A stretch of 6,182 nt of DNA, from NCBI GenBank assembly GCA_016649625.1, contig JAENXI010000058.1, positions 1 through 6,182 on the forward strand, written 5' to 3'. The position numbers and the translations under genes were made by a program. The notes below the pieces were generated by a model. The model was not told the DNA's origin. It did no database searches and was given only the letters and a program-made list of their open reading frames with translations. Each line of letters begins with the position of its first letter. Within the stretch, counting starts at the first letter, position 1. Positions 1 to 4,853 of the stretch are shown here, in pieces. The DNA is from Candidatus Bathyarchaeota archaeon. Its GTDB lineage: Archaea; Thermoproteota; Bathyarchaeia; Bathyarchaeales; Bathycorpusculaceae.

Positions 1-119
1 GTTAAAGGTGCACATTCTTGACATTCTCTGTTTAACTCTCTTAATACCTGAGCTAATTCTTTTTTTTGTTCAATTTTCTCAGATGTTAGAATTGTTCTGG
101 TCAATTTTTTAATCCTCAT
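1..119 (-). CDS. Partial gene of unknown function, N-terminal 39 residues
   Basis: An open frame starts with ATG at 119 and runs off the left edge of the window, so only the N-terminus is visible (it begins MRIKKLTRTILTSEKIEQKK). An in-frame TGA lies three codons upstream, which fixes the start. The visible part is highly charged and probably one long helix, followed by a Cys-x2-Cys (RECQECAPL) near the edge that could begin a metal- or cluster-binding segment. There is no clear Shine-Dalgarno. It is divergent from the regulator at 253 and shares its intergenic region, so the inverted repeats there may control it as well. I do not recognise the family. The call as a real gene rests on codon composition and position only. 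Confidence 0.5.
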   Translation of the reverse strand, partial: MRIKKLTRTILTSEKIEQKKELAQVLRELNRECQECAPL

Positions 120-164
120 TTCAATTCAATTTAAAAGATGTTTTTTGTAGTTCTCCACTACTTA

Positions 165-181
165 TCATCAAATTATGATGA
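165..181. repeat. Inverted repeat TCATCA-N5-TGATGA, outer possible operator
   Basis: Perfect 6-bp arms TCATCA (165-170) and TGATGA (176-181) flank AATTA. It overlaps the next palindrome (178-191) by four bases. It is the most distal of three inverted repeats upstream of the regulator gene and lies between the two divergent genes. It could be an extra regulator site or an alternative pairing of the same array; binding is inferred only. Confidence 0.35.
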
Positions 182-191
182 CATGTGTCAT
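178..191. promoter_or_regulatory. Candidate operator 1, ATGACA-N2-TGTCAT
   Basis: This is a perfect 6-bp inverted repeat separated by TG. Together with the site at 198-212 it fits one consensus, ATGACA-N2-(T)GTCATA. The centres of the two sites are 20.5 bp apart, close to two helical turns, so two bound dimers would sit on the same face of the DNA. That pattern is typical of cooperative regulator binding. The bound protein is unknown; the regulator at 253-645 is the nearest candidate (autoregulation). Confidence 0.55.
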
Positions 192-197
192 AAATGG

Positions 198-212
198 TAT
201 GACAGAGTCATA
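198..212. promoter_or_regulatory. Candidate operator 2, TATGAC-N3-GTCATA
   Basis: Perfect 6-bp arms around AGA. The site ends exactly where the TATA box of the regulator begins, so it covers the BRE position where TFB binds. A protein bound here would be expected to block TBP/TFB loading (repression) or, less likely, to recruit them. It repeats the core of operator 1 two helical turns away. Confidence 0.55.
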
Positions 213-220
213 TTTATAAA
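213..220 (+). promoter_or_regulatory. Archaeal TATA box of the regulator gene
   Basis: TTTATAAA is a near-ideal archaeal TATA box. Its centre at about 216.5 predicts transcription start near 243, giving a leader of about 10 nt before ATG 253. This fits the absence of a strong Shine-Dalgarno there. Operator 2 abuts its upstream side. Confidence 0.6.
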
Positions 221-252
221 TGATGTAGAACGAATAGAAAATTGATTGAGAA

Positions 253-645
253 ATGCAATTACCTTGTGAAGTTGGAATTAAAACTGTAATACCCGCTATA
301 AGAGCTTTATTAGCCATAACATTAGTTGAACGACATGGAATGAATGAAAAACAAACAGCTCTAATTTTGGGTTTATCTCAATCAGCGATAAATCGATATA
401 AACGTAAAAATCGCGGGAGCATCCTCAAAATTGATACTGATCCAGAAGTCCAAATCCTAATTGATAAAATGCTCAAATTACTAATATCTGAAAAACCACA
501 AGAATTATTCAAAATTCTTAATATTTTCTGTGAAACATGTAGTGTGGTGCGAAAAAAAGGAACTCTCTGTTCAATGTGTCAAAAAAGAAAAGTTGAAAGC
601 AAAGTTGAAACATGCACTTTTTGTTTTTCAAAAAAAAGTTGTTAA
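253..645 (+). CDS. Cys-rich helix-turn-helix transcriptional regulator (COG2522-like)
   Basis: This is a 130-residue archaeal DNA-binding protein. The N-terminus MQLPCEVGIK...VIPAIRALLA matches the start of archaeal XRE-type regulators of the COG2522 kind, which supports ATG 253 as the true start. The helix-turn-helix is at about residues 31-52 (NEKQTALILGLSQSAINRYK), with a recognition helix containing SQSAINRYK. The C-terminal third is unusually Cys-rich: C93-x2-C96, C106-x2-C109 and C121-x2-C124, plus C130. Family members have a CxxC...CxxC/H tail, so a Zn or Fe-S site is likely, and redox or metal sensing is inferred from that. The ligand is not known. The promoter carries tandem palindromes that suggest autoregulation and control of the divergent gene. 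It could act on the redox genes further right, but their promoters do not carry perfect copies of these sites. Confidence 0.8.
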   Translation: MQLPCEVGIKTVIPAIRALLAITLVERHGMNEKQTALILGLSQSAINRYKRKNRGSILKIDTDPEVQILIDKMLKLLISEKPQELFKILNIFCETCSVVRKKGTLCSMCQKRKVESKVETCTFCFSKKSC

Positions 646-737
646 TTAACCAAAAAAATTATTTAACCACTATTTTATTTAAGAACTATAATGTTTTACA
701 CACAACAACTAAGCAAAAAAATATTCACTTAAAGTAG

Positions 738-784
738 CATATAATTTAATATTTAATCATATAACACTTTTAATTTACATATAA
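738..784 (+). promoter_or_regulatory. Three CATATAA boxes at exact 20-bp spacing; promoter of the CoA-binding protein
   Basis: CATATAA occurs at 738-744, 758-764 and 778-784, each exactly 20 bp from the next. The last copy is in position to be the TATA box: its centre near 781 predicts transcription start around 807, about 12 nt before ATG 819. The upstream copies may be additional TATA-like or regulator sites. The rest of 646-815 is AT-rich with no credible gene. A TTAATTAA palindrome overlaps the stop codon of the preceding regulator. Confidence 0.45.
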
Positions 785-818
785 TGAAAAATAAACTAGA
801 ACTCGGCGTAAAAACGTG

Positions 819-1247
819 ATGGGCCAAAAGTACATCAAGGAAATATTAGCCAAATATAGAACTATTGCAGTTGTGGGGTTATCCCGAGATCCAAATAAAG
901 ATAGCTACAAGGTTAGTTCCTATTTAAAAACTAACGGATATACTATAATTCCGGTAAATCCATTTGCTGATCAAGTTCTTGGCGAAAAAAGTTACACAAG
1001 TCTTTTTAATATACCTCTTGAAATTCAAAAAAAAATAGAGATAGTCGATATTTTTAGACCATCAAAGGTTGTTCCAGTTATTGTTGAAGAAGTAATCAAA
1101 TTGAAACGGAAACACGGCAAGCCTCATGTTATTTGGATGCAATTAAATATTATTCATGATGAAGCTGCACAAAAGGCAAGAAATTCGGGATTACAAGTAG
1201 TTATGAATAAGTGTATGATGGTAGAGCATCTAAAAATTTCCAAATAA
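819..1247 (+). CDS. CoA-binding domain protein, YccU-like (CoA_binding_2)
   Basis: A stand-alone Rossmann-type CoA-binding domain of 142 residues, close to the usual YccU length. Visible motifs are the nucleotide-binding loop AVVGLSRDPNKDS (about 17-29), the strand-turn IPVNP (44-48), VDIFRP (76-81), HVIWMQLN (103-110) and the C-terminal NKCMMVEH signature (130-137). The family resembles the CoA-binding domain of succinyl-CoA synthetase, but its cellular role is not established. It is cytoplasmic, with no signal or membrane segment. ATG 819 is chosen; the GTG directly before it (816) would add one residue. No clear Shine-Dalgarno is present, consistent with a short-leader transcript from the box at 778. 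It ends tail-to-tail with the transporter gene, 14 bp apart. Confidence 0.85.
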   Translation: MGQKYIKEILAKYRTIAVVGLSRDPNKDSYKVSSYLKTNGYTIIPVNPFADQVLGEKSYTSLFNIPLEIQKKIEIVDIFRPSKVVPVIVEEVIKLKRKHGKPHVIWMQLNIIHDEAAQKARNSGLQVVMNKCMMVEHLKISK

Positions 1248-1261
1248 GCCTAAAACTGTTA

Positions 1262-2110
1262 TTATACTAATCCACCTAAGATAAGCGACGCGATTGTTGC
1301 TATACTAATAATTGCTAATGTTTCAATAAAAGTCATTTTCCAGTTAACCCTAGTTTTTCTGGACCGATATCTTACTAAGAAGATCCCAACAATAATAGCG
1401 ACAATACTTAATGCTAATATAACATTAAAAGGGTACAAGTGAGTCAAAGTAAGATAAGTTACTATTGGTAGACTACCCGCTCCAAAAGTTGTGGTGCCAA
1501 CCAATATAGACGCATACAAGTTGGACTTGTGTATCTCTTTATCTAATAAGACAAATAATTCTTTTATAAGAATTAATGATTTGTCTCGTTCTTTTTTATC
1601 TGGATTATCACTTAAACTATAACTCATTAAATTTTGAAGTGTCATAATGTCCGCCATATCTTCAGTGATTCCGCCTAATAGAAAACTTGAAAAGTTAGTT
1701 ATTGCAACTGCACTCAAAGTAAGAAGTGCAGCAAAAACAGCTACACTAGCGCTTAAGTTTGCTATTAATGAAGATAAAATGACAACTAACCCTGTTATTG
1801 AACCATCTACTAAACCCGCAACTATTTCCATTATCGGCTCTTTTTTCAGGAGAAGGCTCTGCCATTCTTTGCCCAGCCTAAGTCCTCTAGCGGTCAGTTG
1901 AACAGTGTCTTTGCTATATGAAATTAGATTTTCAGAAGTCATTTCACTCAAAGATTCCTCTAGTTCACTCATTTCTATAGAAGTGTAACCTTCGCAAACT
2001 TTGTCTATTTTCTTTTTAAGAAGAGTCTTTGTTATCTTGGTACCTTTTGTGAGATTCAATAAAATGATTACTCTTATAACATCAGGCAAATCTTGGACTT
2101 CAAAAGACAC
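1262..2110 (-). CDS. VIT1/CCC1-family metal transporter with N-terminal winged-helix domain
   Basis: A 282-residue membrane protein predicted to move Fe2+ or Mn2+. Residues about 8-90 look like a winged helix: helix VIRVIILLNLTKG, helix KTLLKKKIDKV, helix MSELEESLSEMTSENLI, then a wing SYSKDTVQLTARGLRLG with the common LTxRG ending. Residues 93-282 are VIT1/CCC1-like: EIVAGLVDGSITGLVVIL starts the first membrane helix (about 99-117), followed by helices near 121-145, 197-222, 228-247 and 258-281, five in all as in the family. The acidic stretch GGITEDMADIM (146-156) and a short charged loop to about 195 lie where the cytosolic metal-binding domain sits. Start is GTG 2110 with GAGG 9 nt upstream (minus strand, near 2120-2123). 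Substrate is not determined. The winged-helix call is from pattern, without structure. Confidence 0.75.
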   Translation of the reverse strand: MSFEVQDLPDVIRVIILLNLTKGTKITKTLLKKKIDKVCEGYTSIEMSELEESLSEMTSENLISYSKDTVQLTARGLRLGKEWQSLLLKKEPIMEIVAGLVDGSITGLVVILSSLIANLSASVAVFAALLTLSAVAITNFSSFLLGGITEDMADIMTLQNLMSYSLSDNPDKKERDKSLILIKELFVLLDKEIHKSNLYASILVGTTTFGAGSLPIVTYLTLTHLYPFNVILALSIVAIIVGIFLVRYRSRKTRVNWKMTFIETLAIISIATIASLILGGLV

Positions 2111-2268
2111 TCAACAATTCCTCATTGAACAATTTAAAACTTCAAATCCAAACTAATAACTTTTGTGTGTAAATTATTCAGTTTTTTGCTAATCTGTTTT
2201 TTCAATTTTTATTATTTACAAACTATGCTAAAATCATTTATTATCTAATTGTTATTTAGAGATTATTT
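2111..2268. promoter_or_regulatory. Divergent promoter region between transporter and methyltransferase
   Basis: 158 bp, AT-rich, with no credible reading frame. For the plus strand, TTTATTAT (2237-2244) could be a TATA box giving a nearly leaderless methyltransferase transcript starting around 2266. For the minus strand, TTTTAAAT (around 2132-2139) or a box near 2170 are possible TATA elements for the transporter; neither is strong. No clear inverted repeat was seen. Confidence 0.3.
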
Positions 2269-2862
2269 ATGACTTCAGGCTACGCTAAATGGGACAAAAT
2301 CTATCATGAATATCCTCTAAAATCTTTAGGTTGGGAACTAGGTAGAGCGCGACCTATTTTGATAGAATTTGTCAAGAAAGGATTAATTAAAAAAGGAAAA
2401 ATGTTAGATATTTGTTGTGGAGCTGGTACAAATAGCGTATATTTAGCCAAAAACAGTTTTTCAGTGTATGCTGCAGATATTTCACCAAAGGCTATTCAAT
2501 ATGCAAAAGAAACAGCTAGACGAGAAAAAGTAAAAATAAATTTGTTATTGCAGAGTTTTATAAATTTATCTTTTTCTAATGAGATATTTGATTTTGTTTT
2601 TGATATGGGGTGTTTCCATCATGTACAAATCCCAGATAGAGCTGCGTTTATTAAAGGAATCAGACTGGTTCTTAAAAAAAATGGGATTTATATGATAACT
2701 TGTTTTAGCCATAAAAATGGGTCTTCCTGGAACCATTTCACAAAGATCCAGTTGAAACAGATGTTTTCAGGCTATTTTAAATTTATTAAAATCAGACACT
2801 ACTCTTCAATCGAAGGAGACGGAATTAAACGCTTTTTCTATACTGTTTTATTGAAAAAATGA
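2269..2862 (+). CDS. Class I SAM-dependent methyltransferase
   Basis: A 197-residue soluble methyltransferase. SAM-binding motif I is MLDICCGAGTNSVYLA (45-60), followed by the acidic ribose-binding residue D70 in VYAADISPKAI. Motif IV is FDFVFDMGCFHHV (around 106-118), and RLVLKKNGIYMITCF is the usual late strand. The N-terminus YAKWDKIYHEYPLKSLGWELGRARP resembles the entry helix of TehB/thiopurine-methyltransferase-like enzymes. That makes a small-molecule, metalloid or thiol substrate conceivable, but the sequence does not settle the substrate. There is no strong Shine-Dalgarno, and a near-leaderless transcript is possible. The gene ends only 3 bp from the stop of nth on the other strand, so there is no room for separate terminators. 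Confidence 0.8.
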   Translation: MTSGYAKWDKIYHEYPLKSLGWELGRARPILIEFVKKGLIKKGKMLDICCGAGTNSVYLAKNSFSVYAADISPKAIQYAKETARREKVKINLLLQSFINLSFSNEIFDFVFDMGCFHHVQIPDRAAFIKGIRLVLKKNGIYMITCFSHKNGSSWNHFTKIQLKQMFSGYFKFIKIRHYSSIEGDGIKRFFYTVLLKK

Positions 2863-2865
2863 CTT

Positions 2866-3522
2866 CTATATTATGCTAGCCGAATAACATATCTGATTTA
2901 ATACACATTTTGTACACTTAGGTTTTCTAGCCTTACAAATCTCTCTTCCGTGAAAAATTAGTAAATCTGATATTTCCATCCATTTATTTCGAGGAACAAT
3001 ATCCATCAAATCAGACTCTATTTTATTTGGATCCTTATTTTTAGTAAATCCTATTCTTAGGGAAAGGCGTTTTACATGAGTATCCACAGCAACACCAGCA
3101 ATGATGCCATAGGCATTAAATAGGACAATATTTGCAGTTTTTCTGGCAACCCCGGGAAGGTCAATTAATTCTTCCATAGAATTGGGTACTTGTGATTCAT
3201 ATTTTTCTTTTATCATCTGTGCACTTTTTTTAATATATTTGGCTTTATTCCTGTAAAAACCTGTTGATCTAATATCCTCTTCTAATTCTTTTAATTCAGC
3301 TTTTGCATAATCGTCAATGGTCAAATATTTTTTAAAAAGAATTTTAGTAACTATGTTTACTCTTTTATCAGTACACTGTGCAGAAAGTATTGTGGCAATC
3401 AACAATTCTAATGGTTTGGAGTATTTTAATGCAGTTTTTGCTTTGACATACTCTTTTTCGAGAAGGCAAATAACTTTTAGCGCTCTCTTTTTTGGTTCAA
3501 GATATATTATTGGTCTCTTCAA
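2866..3522 (-). CDS. nth: Endonuclease III, DNA glycosylase/AP lyase
   Basis: Base-excision repair enzyme that removes oxidised pyrimidines and cleaves at the abasic site; 218 residues, normal family length. The segment PLELLIATILSAQCTDKRVN (37-56) is the family signature. The helix-hairpin-helix LPGVARKTA (122-130) contains the catalytic Lys128, and VDTHV holds the catalytic Asp147. The C-terminal C196-x6-C203-x2-C206-x5-C212 matches the [4Fe-4S] cluster motif exactly, so the enzyme should be complete and active. The start is TTG 3522: an in-frame stop lies seven codons upstream with no ATG or GTG between, and the family N-terminus aligns from here. GAGG lies 11 nt upstream. A purine-rich stretch with GGAGG (3556-3560, minus) lies further up in the leader. 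Confidence 0.93.
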   Translation of the reverse strand: MKRPIIYLEPKKRALKVICLLEKEYVKAKTALKYSKPLELLIATILSAQCTDKRVNIVTKILFKKYLTIDDYAKAELKELEEDIRSTGFYRNKAKYIKKSAQMIKEKYESQVPNSMEELIDLPGVARKTANIVLFNAYGIIAGVAVDTHVKRLSLRIGFTKNKDPNKIESDLMDIVPRNKWMEISDLLIFHGREICKARKPKCTKCVLNQICYSASII

Positions 3523-3597
3523 GATTATCCAATCCTCATATTATTTTTCTTTTTTCCTCCAAAAAGCTTTACTATTCAAATTATAGAATTACTTTTA

Positions 3598-3602
3598 GGT
3601 GA
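3598..3602 (+). promoter_or_regulatory. Shine-Dalgarno GGTGA of the 49-residue ORF
   Basis: GGTGA lies 5 nt before ATG 3608. It is complementary to the archaeal 16S 3' end (ATCACCTCC type) and repeats at the same distance before the rubredoxin start at 5478. It is the main evidence that this very short gene is translated. Confidence 0.65.
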
Positions 3603-3607
3603 ATCAA

Positions 3608-3757
3608 ATGGGACTTAAACTCAAGGTAGATTCTACTGAAATTCCCCTTAATGAATTTGTGGAAAAAATATTAAATGGCATGATTATTGGATCAGTAGCG
3701 TCTCTGAAAGGCATAAAAAAAGATTGGAAAAACATTGAGATACAAATTTCAAATTAG
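3608..3757 (+). CDS. Small conserved-looking protein of unknown function, 49 residues
   Basis: A 49-codon gene with a clean GGTGA ribosome site and TAG stop. The translation begins MGLKLKVDSTEIPLNEFVEK and ends with IEIQISN. It reads as a short strand (LKLKV), a loop (DSTEIPLN), an amphipathic helix (EFVEKILNGMIIGSVASLKGI) and a last strand (WKNIEIQI). The IPLNEFV...GMIIGSVASLKGI pattern resembles small uncharacterised archaeal proteins I recall only loosely; no function is assigned. Alternation of basic strand and Gly-containing helix suggests a compact domain that could dimerise. It is divergent from nth with an 85-bp gap and ends 10 bp before the stop of the ferredoxin:disulfide reductase gene on the other strand. 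Confidence 0.75.
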   Translation: MGLKLKVDSTEIPLNEFVEKILNGMIIGSVASLKGIKKDWKNIEIQISN

Positions 3758-3767
3758 CAATTCATTT

Positions 3768-4310
3768 TTATGATGAGTAGATAATTTGAGTTTTTATTTT
3801 GCTGAACATTTCTTTTTTTGCTCTGCATATAGGACAAATTAATGGAGGTTCATCTCTGTAAACAACATAACCACATTGTTCACAAAACCACAATTTCAAT
3901 TTTGATACTTTGGCTTCTTCAATAATCTCTGATTTTTTGGTTTGATCTTCTTTTGTAGTACTATCATAAGATTTAGCTTGTTTTTCCAATGGTCTCCGCT
4001 CTGGAACCGGACTAAGCTCAATAGTACCAGTGTGCATTTTTTCATCTACATATAATGCACAATAACAAGCTCCAAATTCTATTACGTCAACATCGCGATA
4101 ATCACATGGACAAATAATATCTTTGTCAAATTCAATTTTTCCAGATGCTAGTCTGCATGGACAAGAAGGGTAATTATATCTCTCCTCATTTTTTTTAAGA
4201 CCTTGCAGAAGGCTCTTAAGAAATTTTGGGTCTGGATTGAGGTAGTATCCATTTCTTTTTGCGTCAATTTCTGCCCGTTCTTTAATTTTTTCAAGAGATA
4301 TTTCAGTCAA
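3768..4310 (-). CDS. Ferredoxin:disulfide (thioredoxin) reductase catalytic subunit fused to rubredoxin
   Basis: A two-domain, 180-residue redox enzyme. Residues 1-95 are the catalytic subunit of ferredoxin:thioredoxin reductase: C50-P-C52, C67-P-C69 and C82-Y-C84 provide the [4Fe-4S] ligands and the redox-active cysteines, in the contexts CPCRLASG, CPCDYRD and CYCALYV. The spacing (14 and 12 residues) differs from the plant type but resembles archaeal/bacterial versions as I recall them. After a charged linker (about 105-138) comes a short rubredoxin domain, C143-x2-C146 and C159-x2-C162. A rubredoxin-tailed enzyme of this kind is known from Methanosarcina. It takes single electrons from ferredoxin and reduces a partner disulfide. 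The start is TTG 4310, overlapping the stop of the glutaredoxin gene as TTGA, with AAGGAGG 10 nt upstream. No variable subunit is seen. Confidence 0.9.
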   Translation of the reverse strand: MTEISLEKIKERAEIDAKRNGYYLNPDPKFLKSLLQGLKKNEERYNYPSCPCRLASGKIEFDKDIICPCDYRDVDVIEFGACYCALYVDEKMHTGTIELSPVPERRPLEKQAKSYDSTTKEDQTKKSEIIEEAKVSKLKLWFCEQCGYVVYRDEPPLICPICRAKKEMFSKIKTQIIYSS

Positions 4311-4633
4311 AAATTGAGTGCCTCCTTGATTTTATCTTTTCTAAATCCAGTGATTAAAATTTTGTTATCGATTATTGTTGTTGGAAAGCTCACAGAACCA
4401 CCTCTATCTCTAATAATTTGACGAATTTCTTCTTTCTCATTCTCCTCGGAGAGGTCAATATCGATATAATCATATTCCACCTCATTCTCCATTAAAAACT
4501 GCTTTACAAGCTTACACCAACCGCAGGTACTGAGCGCGAATAATATAACTTTATGTTCATTTCTTATACCTGGAATTTTAGAAAACTGCATTATATCACT
4601 ATTATCTTTTTGATAAACCCAGAATATAACCAT
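4307..4633 (-). CDS. Glutaredoxin-like thiol-disulfide protein
   Basis: Thioredoxin-fold redox protein of up to 108 residues. It has the active site C37-G-W-C40 in VILFALSTCGWCKLVKQFL, the cis-proline motif SFPT (82-85), and a final GF...KIKEAL helix typical of glutaredoxin/NrdH-like proteins. Its stop overlaps the start of the reductase gene by four bases, so the two are cotranscribed and coupled, and this protein is the likely disulfide partner of that enzyme. ATG 4633 gives an N-terminal extension of about 25 residues before the fold. ATG 4591 (residue 15) would give a more usual length and is a real alternative. The TATA-like site at 4662-4674 favours a transcript covering either start. 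Natural target proteins are not shown by the sequence. Confidence 0.88.
   Translation of the reverse strand: MVIFWVYQKDNSDIMQFSKIPGIRNEHKVILFALSTCGWCKLVKQFLMENEVEYDYIDIDLSEENEKEEIRQIIRDRGGSVSFPTTIIDNKILITGFRKDKIKEALNF
4321..4327 (-). promoter_or_regulatory. Strong Shine-Dalgarno AAGGAGG for the reductase
   Basis: AAGGAGG on the minus strand lies inside the end of the glutaredoxin gene, 10 nt before TTG 4310. It decides the TTG start, supports re-initiation after the overlapping stop, and points to high expression of the downstream gene. Confidence 0.7.
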
Positions 4634-4661
4634 TTAGTTATTAAAAACCCGGCTATCTTAT

Positions 4662-4674
4662 TCATAATTTATGA
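4662..4674 (-). promoter_or_regulatory. 13-bp palindrome/TATA-like site of the glutaredoxin-reductase operon
   Basis: TCATAA-T-TTATGA is a perfect inverted repeat. Read on the minus strand it contains CATAAATTA. With its centre at 4668 it predicts transcription start near 4642, 9 nt before ATG 4633. It may therefore be a TATA box embedded in an operator. Its minus-strand AAATTATGA 9-mer also occurs at 170-178 in the regulator promoter array. AT-rich palindromes arise easily by chance, so this is tentative. Confidence 0.35.
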
Positions 4675-4789
4675 TCTGGGAAATAATTAAATCTTCTAAA
4701 CTAGTTTATTATGTTCTGATATGTCCATAAACTATTAATTGAAATGGTCAAACTTGTCATTTTTTATGGAAATGTTTTTCTCTTTTATC

Positions 4790-4818
4790 AAAAATTAAAT
4801 TTTTGCGGAACATATAAT
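4790..4818 (+). promoter_or_regulatory. Rubrerythrin promoter with palindrome and shared AAATTTTTGCG element
   Basis: A perfect 7-bp inverted repeat, AAAAATT-A-AATTTTT (4790-4804), runs into GCG; the 11-mer AAATTTTTGCG occupies 4797-4807. CATATAAT (4811-4818) is the likely TATA box, predicting transcription start near 4840 and a leader of about 14 nt. The identical 11-mer precedes the rubredoxin TATA box at 5414-5424, so a common regulator or a shared BRE-upstream element is plausible. The rest of 4634-4853 holds only very short unsupported frames. Confidence 0.5.
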
Positions 4819-4853
4819 CAGAAGTTTTATTCCTAGTAATATGTGGAATCAAA

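Noticed and set aside
616..639. Possible A/T hairpin (ACTTTTT/AAAAAGT) at the end of the regulator gene
   Set aside because: Only A-T pairs inside coding sequence for the Cys-rich tail; no convincing terminator function.
1647..1901. 84-codon open frame on the plus strand
   Set aside because: Lies antisense inside the VIT1/CCC1 gene; composition is the mirror of the transmembrane coding sequence, with no motif or ribosome site.
3317..3586. 89-codon open frame on the plus strand
   Set aside because: Antisense to nth, whose catalytic and cluster residues are all intact; the translation is Phe/Leu-rich noise.
4203..4421. 72-codon open frame on the plus strand
   Set aside because: Antisense to the reductase-glutaredoxin junction; no recognisable features.
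4720..4729. Short palindrome TATG-TC-CATA
   Set aside because: Four-base arms in AT-rich spacer are expected by chance, and it is not at a promoter position for either neighbour.
4744..4836. 30-codon open frame upstream of rubrerythrin
   Set aside because: Overlaps the palindrome and TATA box of the rubrerythrin promoter and has no ribosome site.
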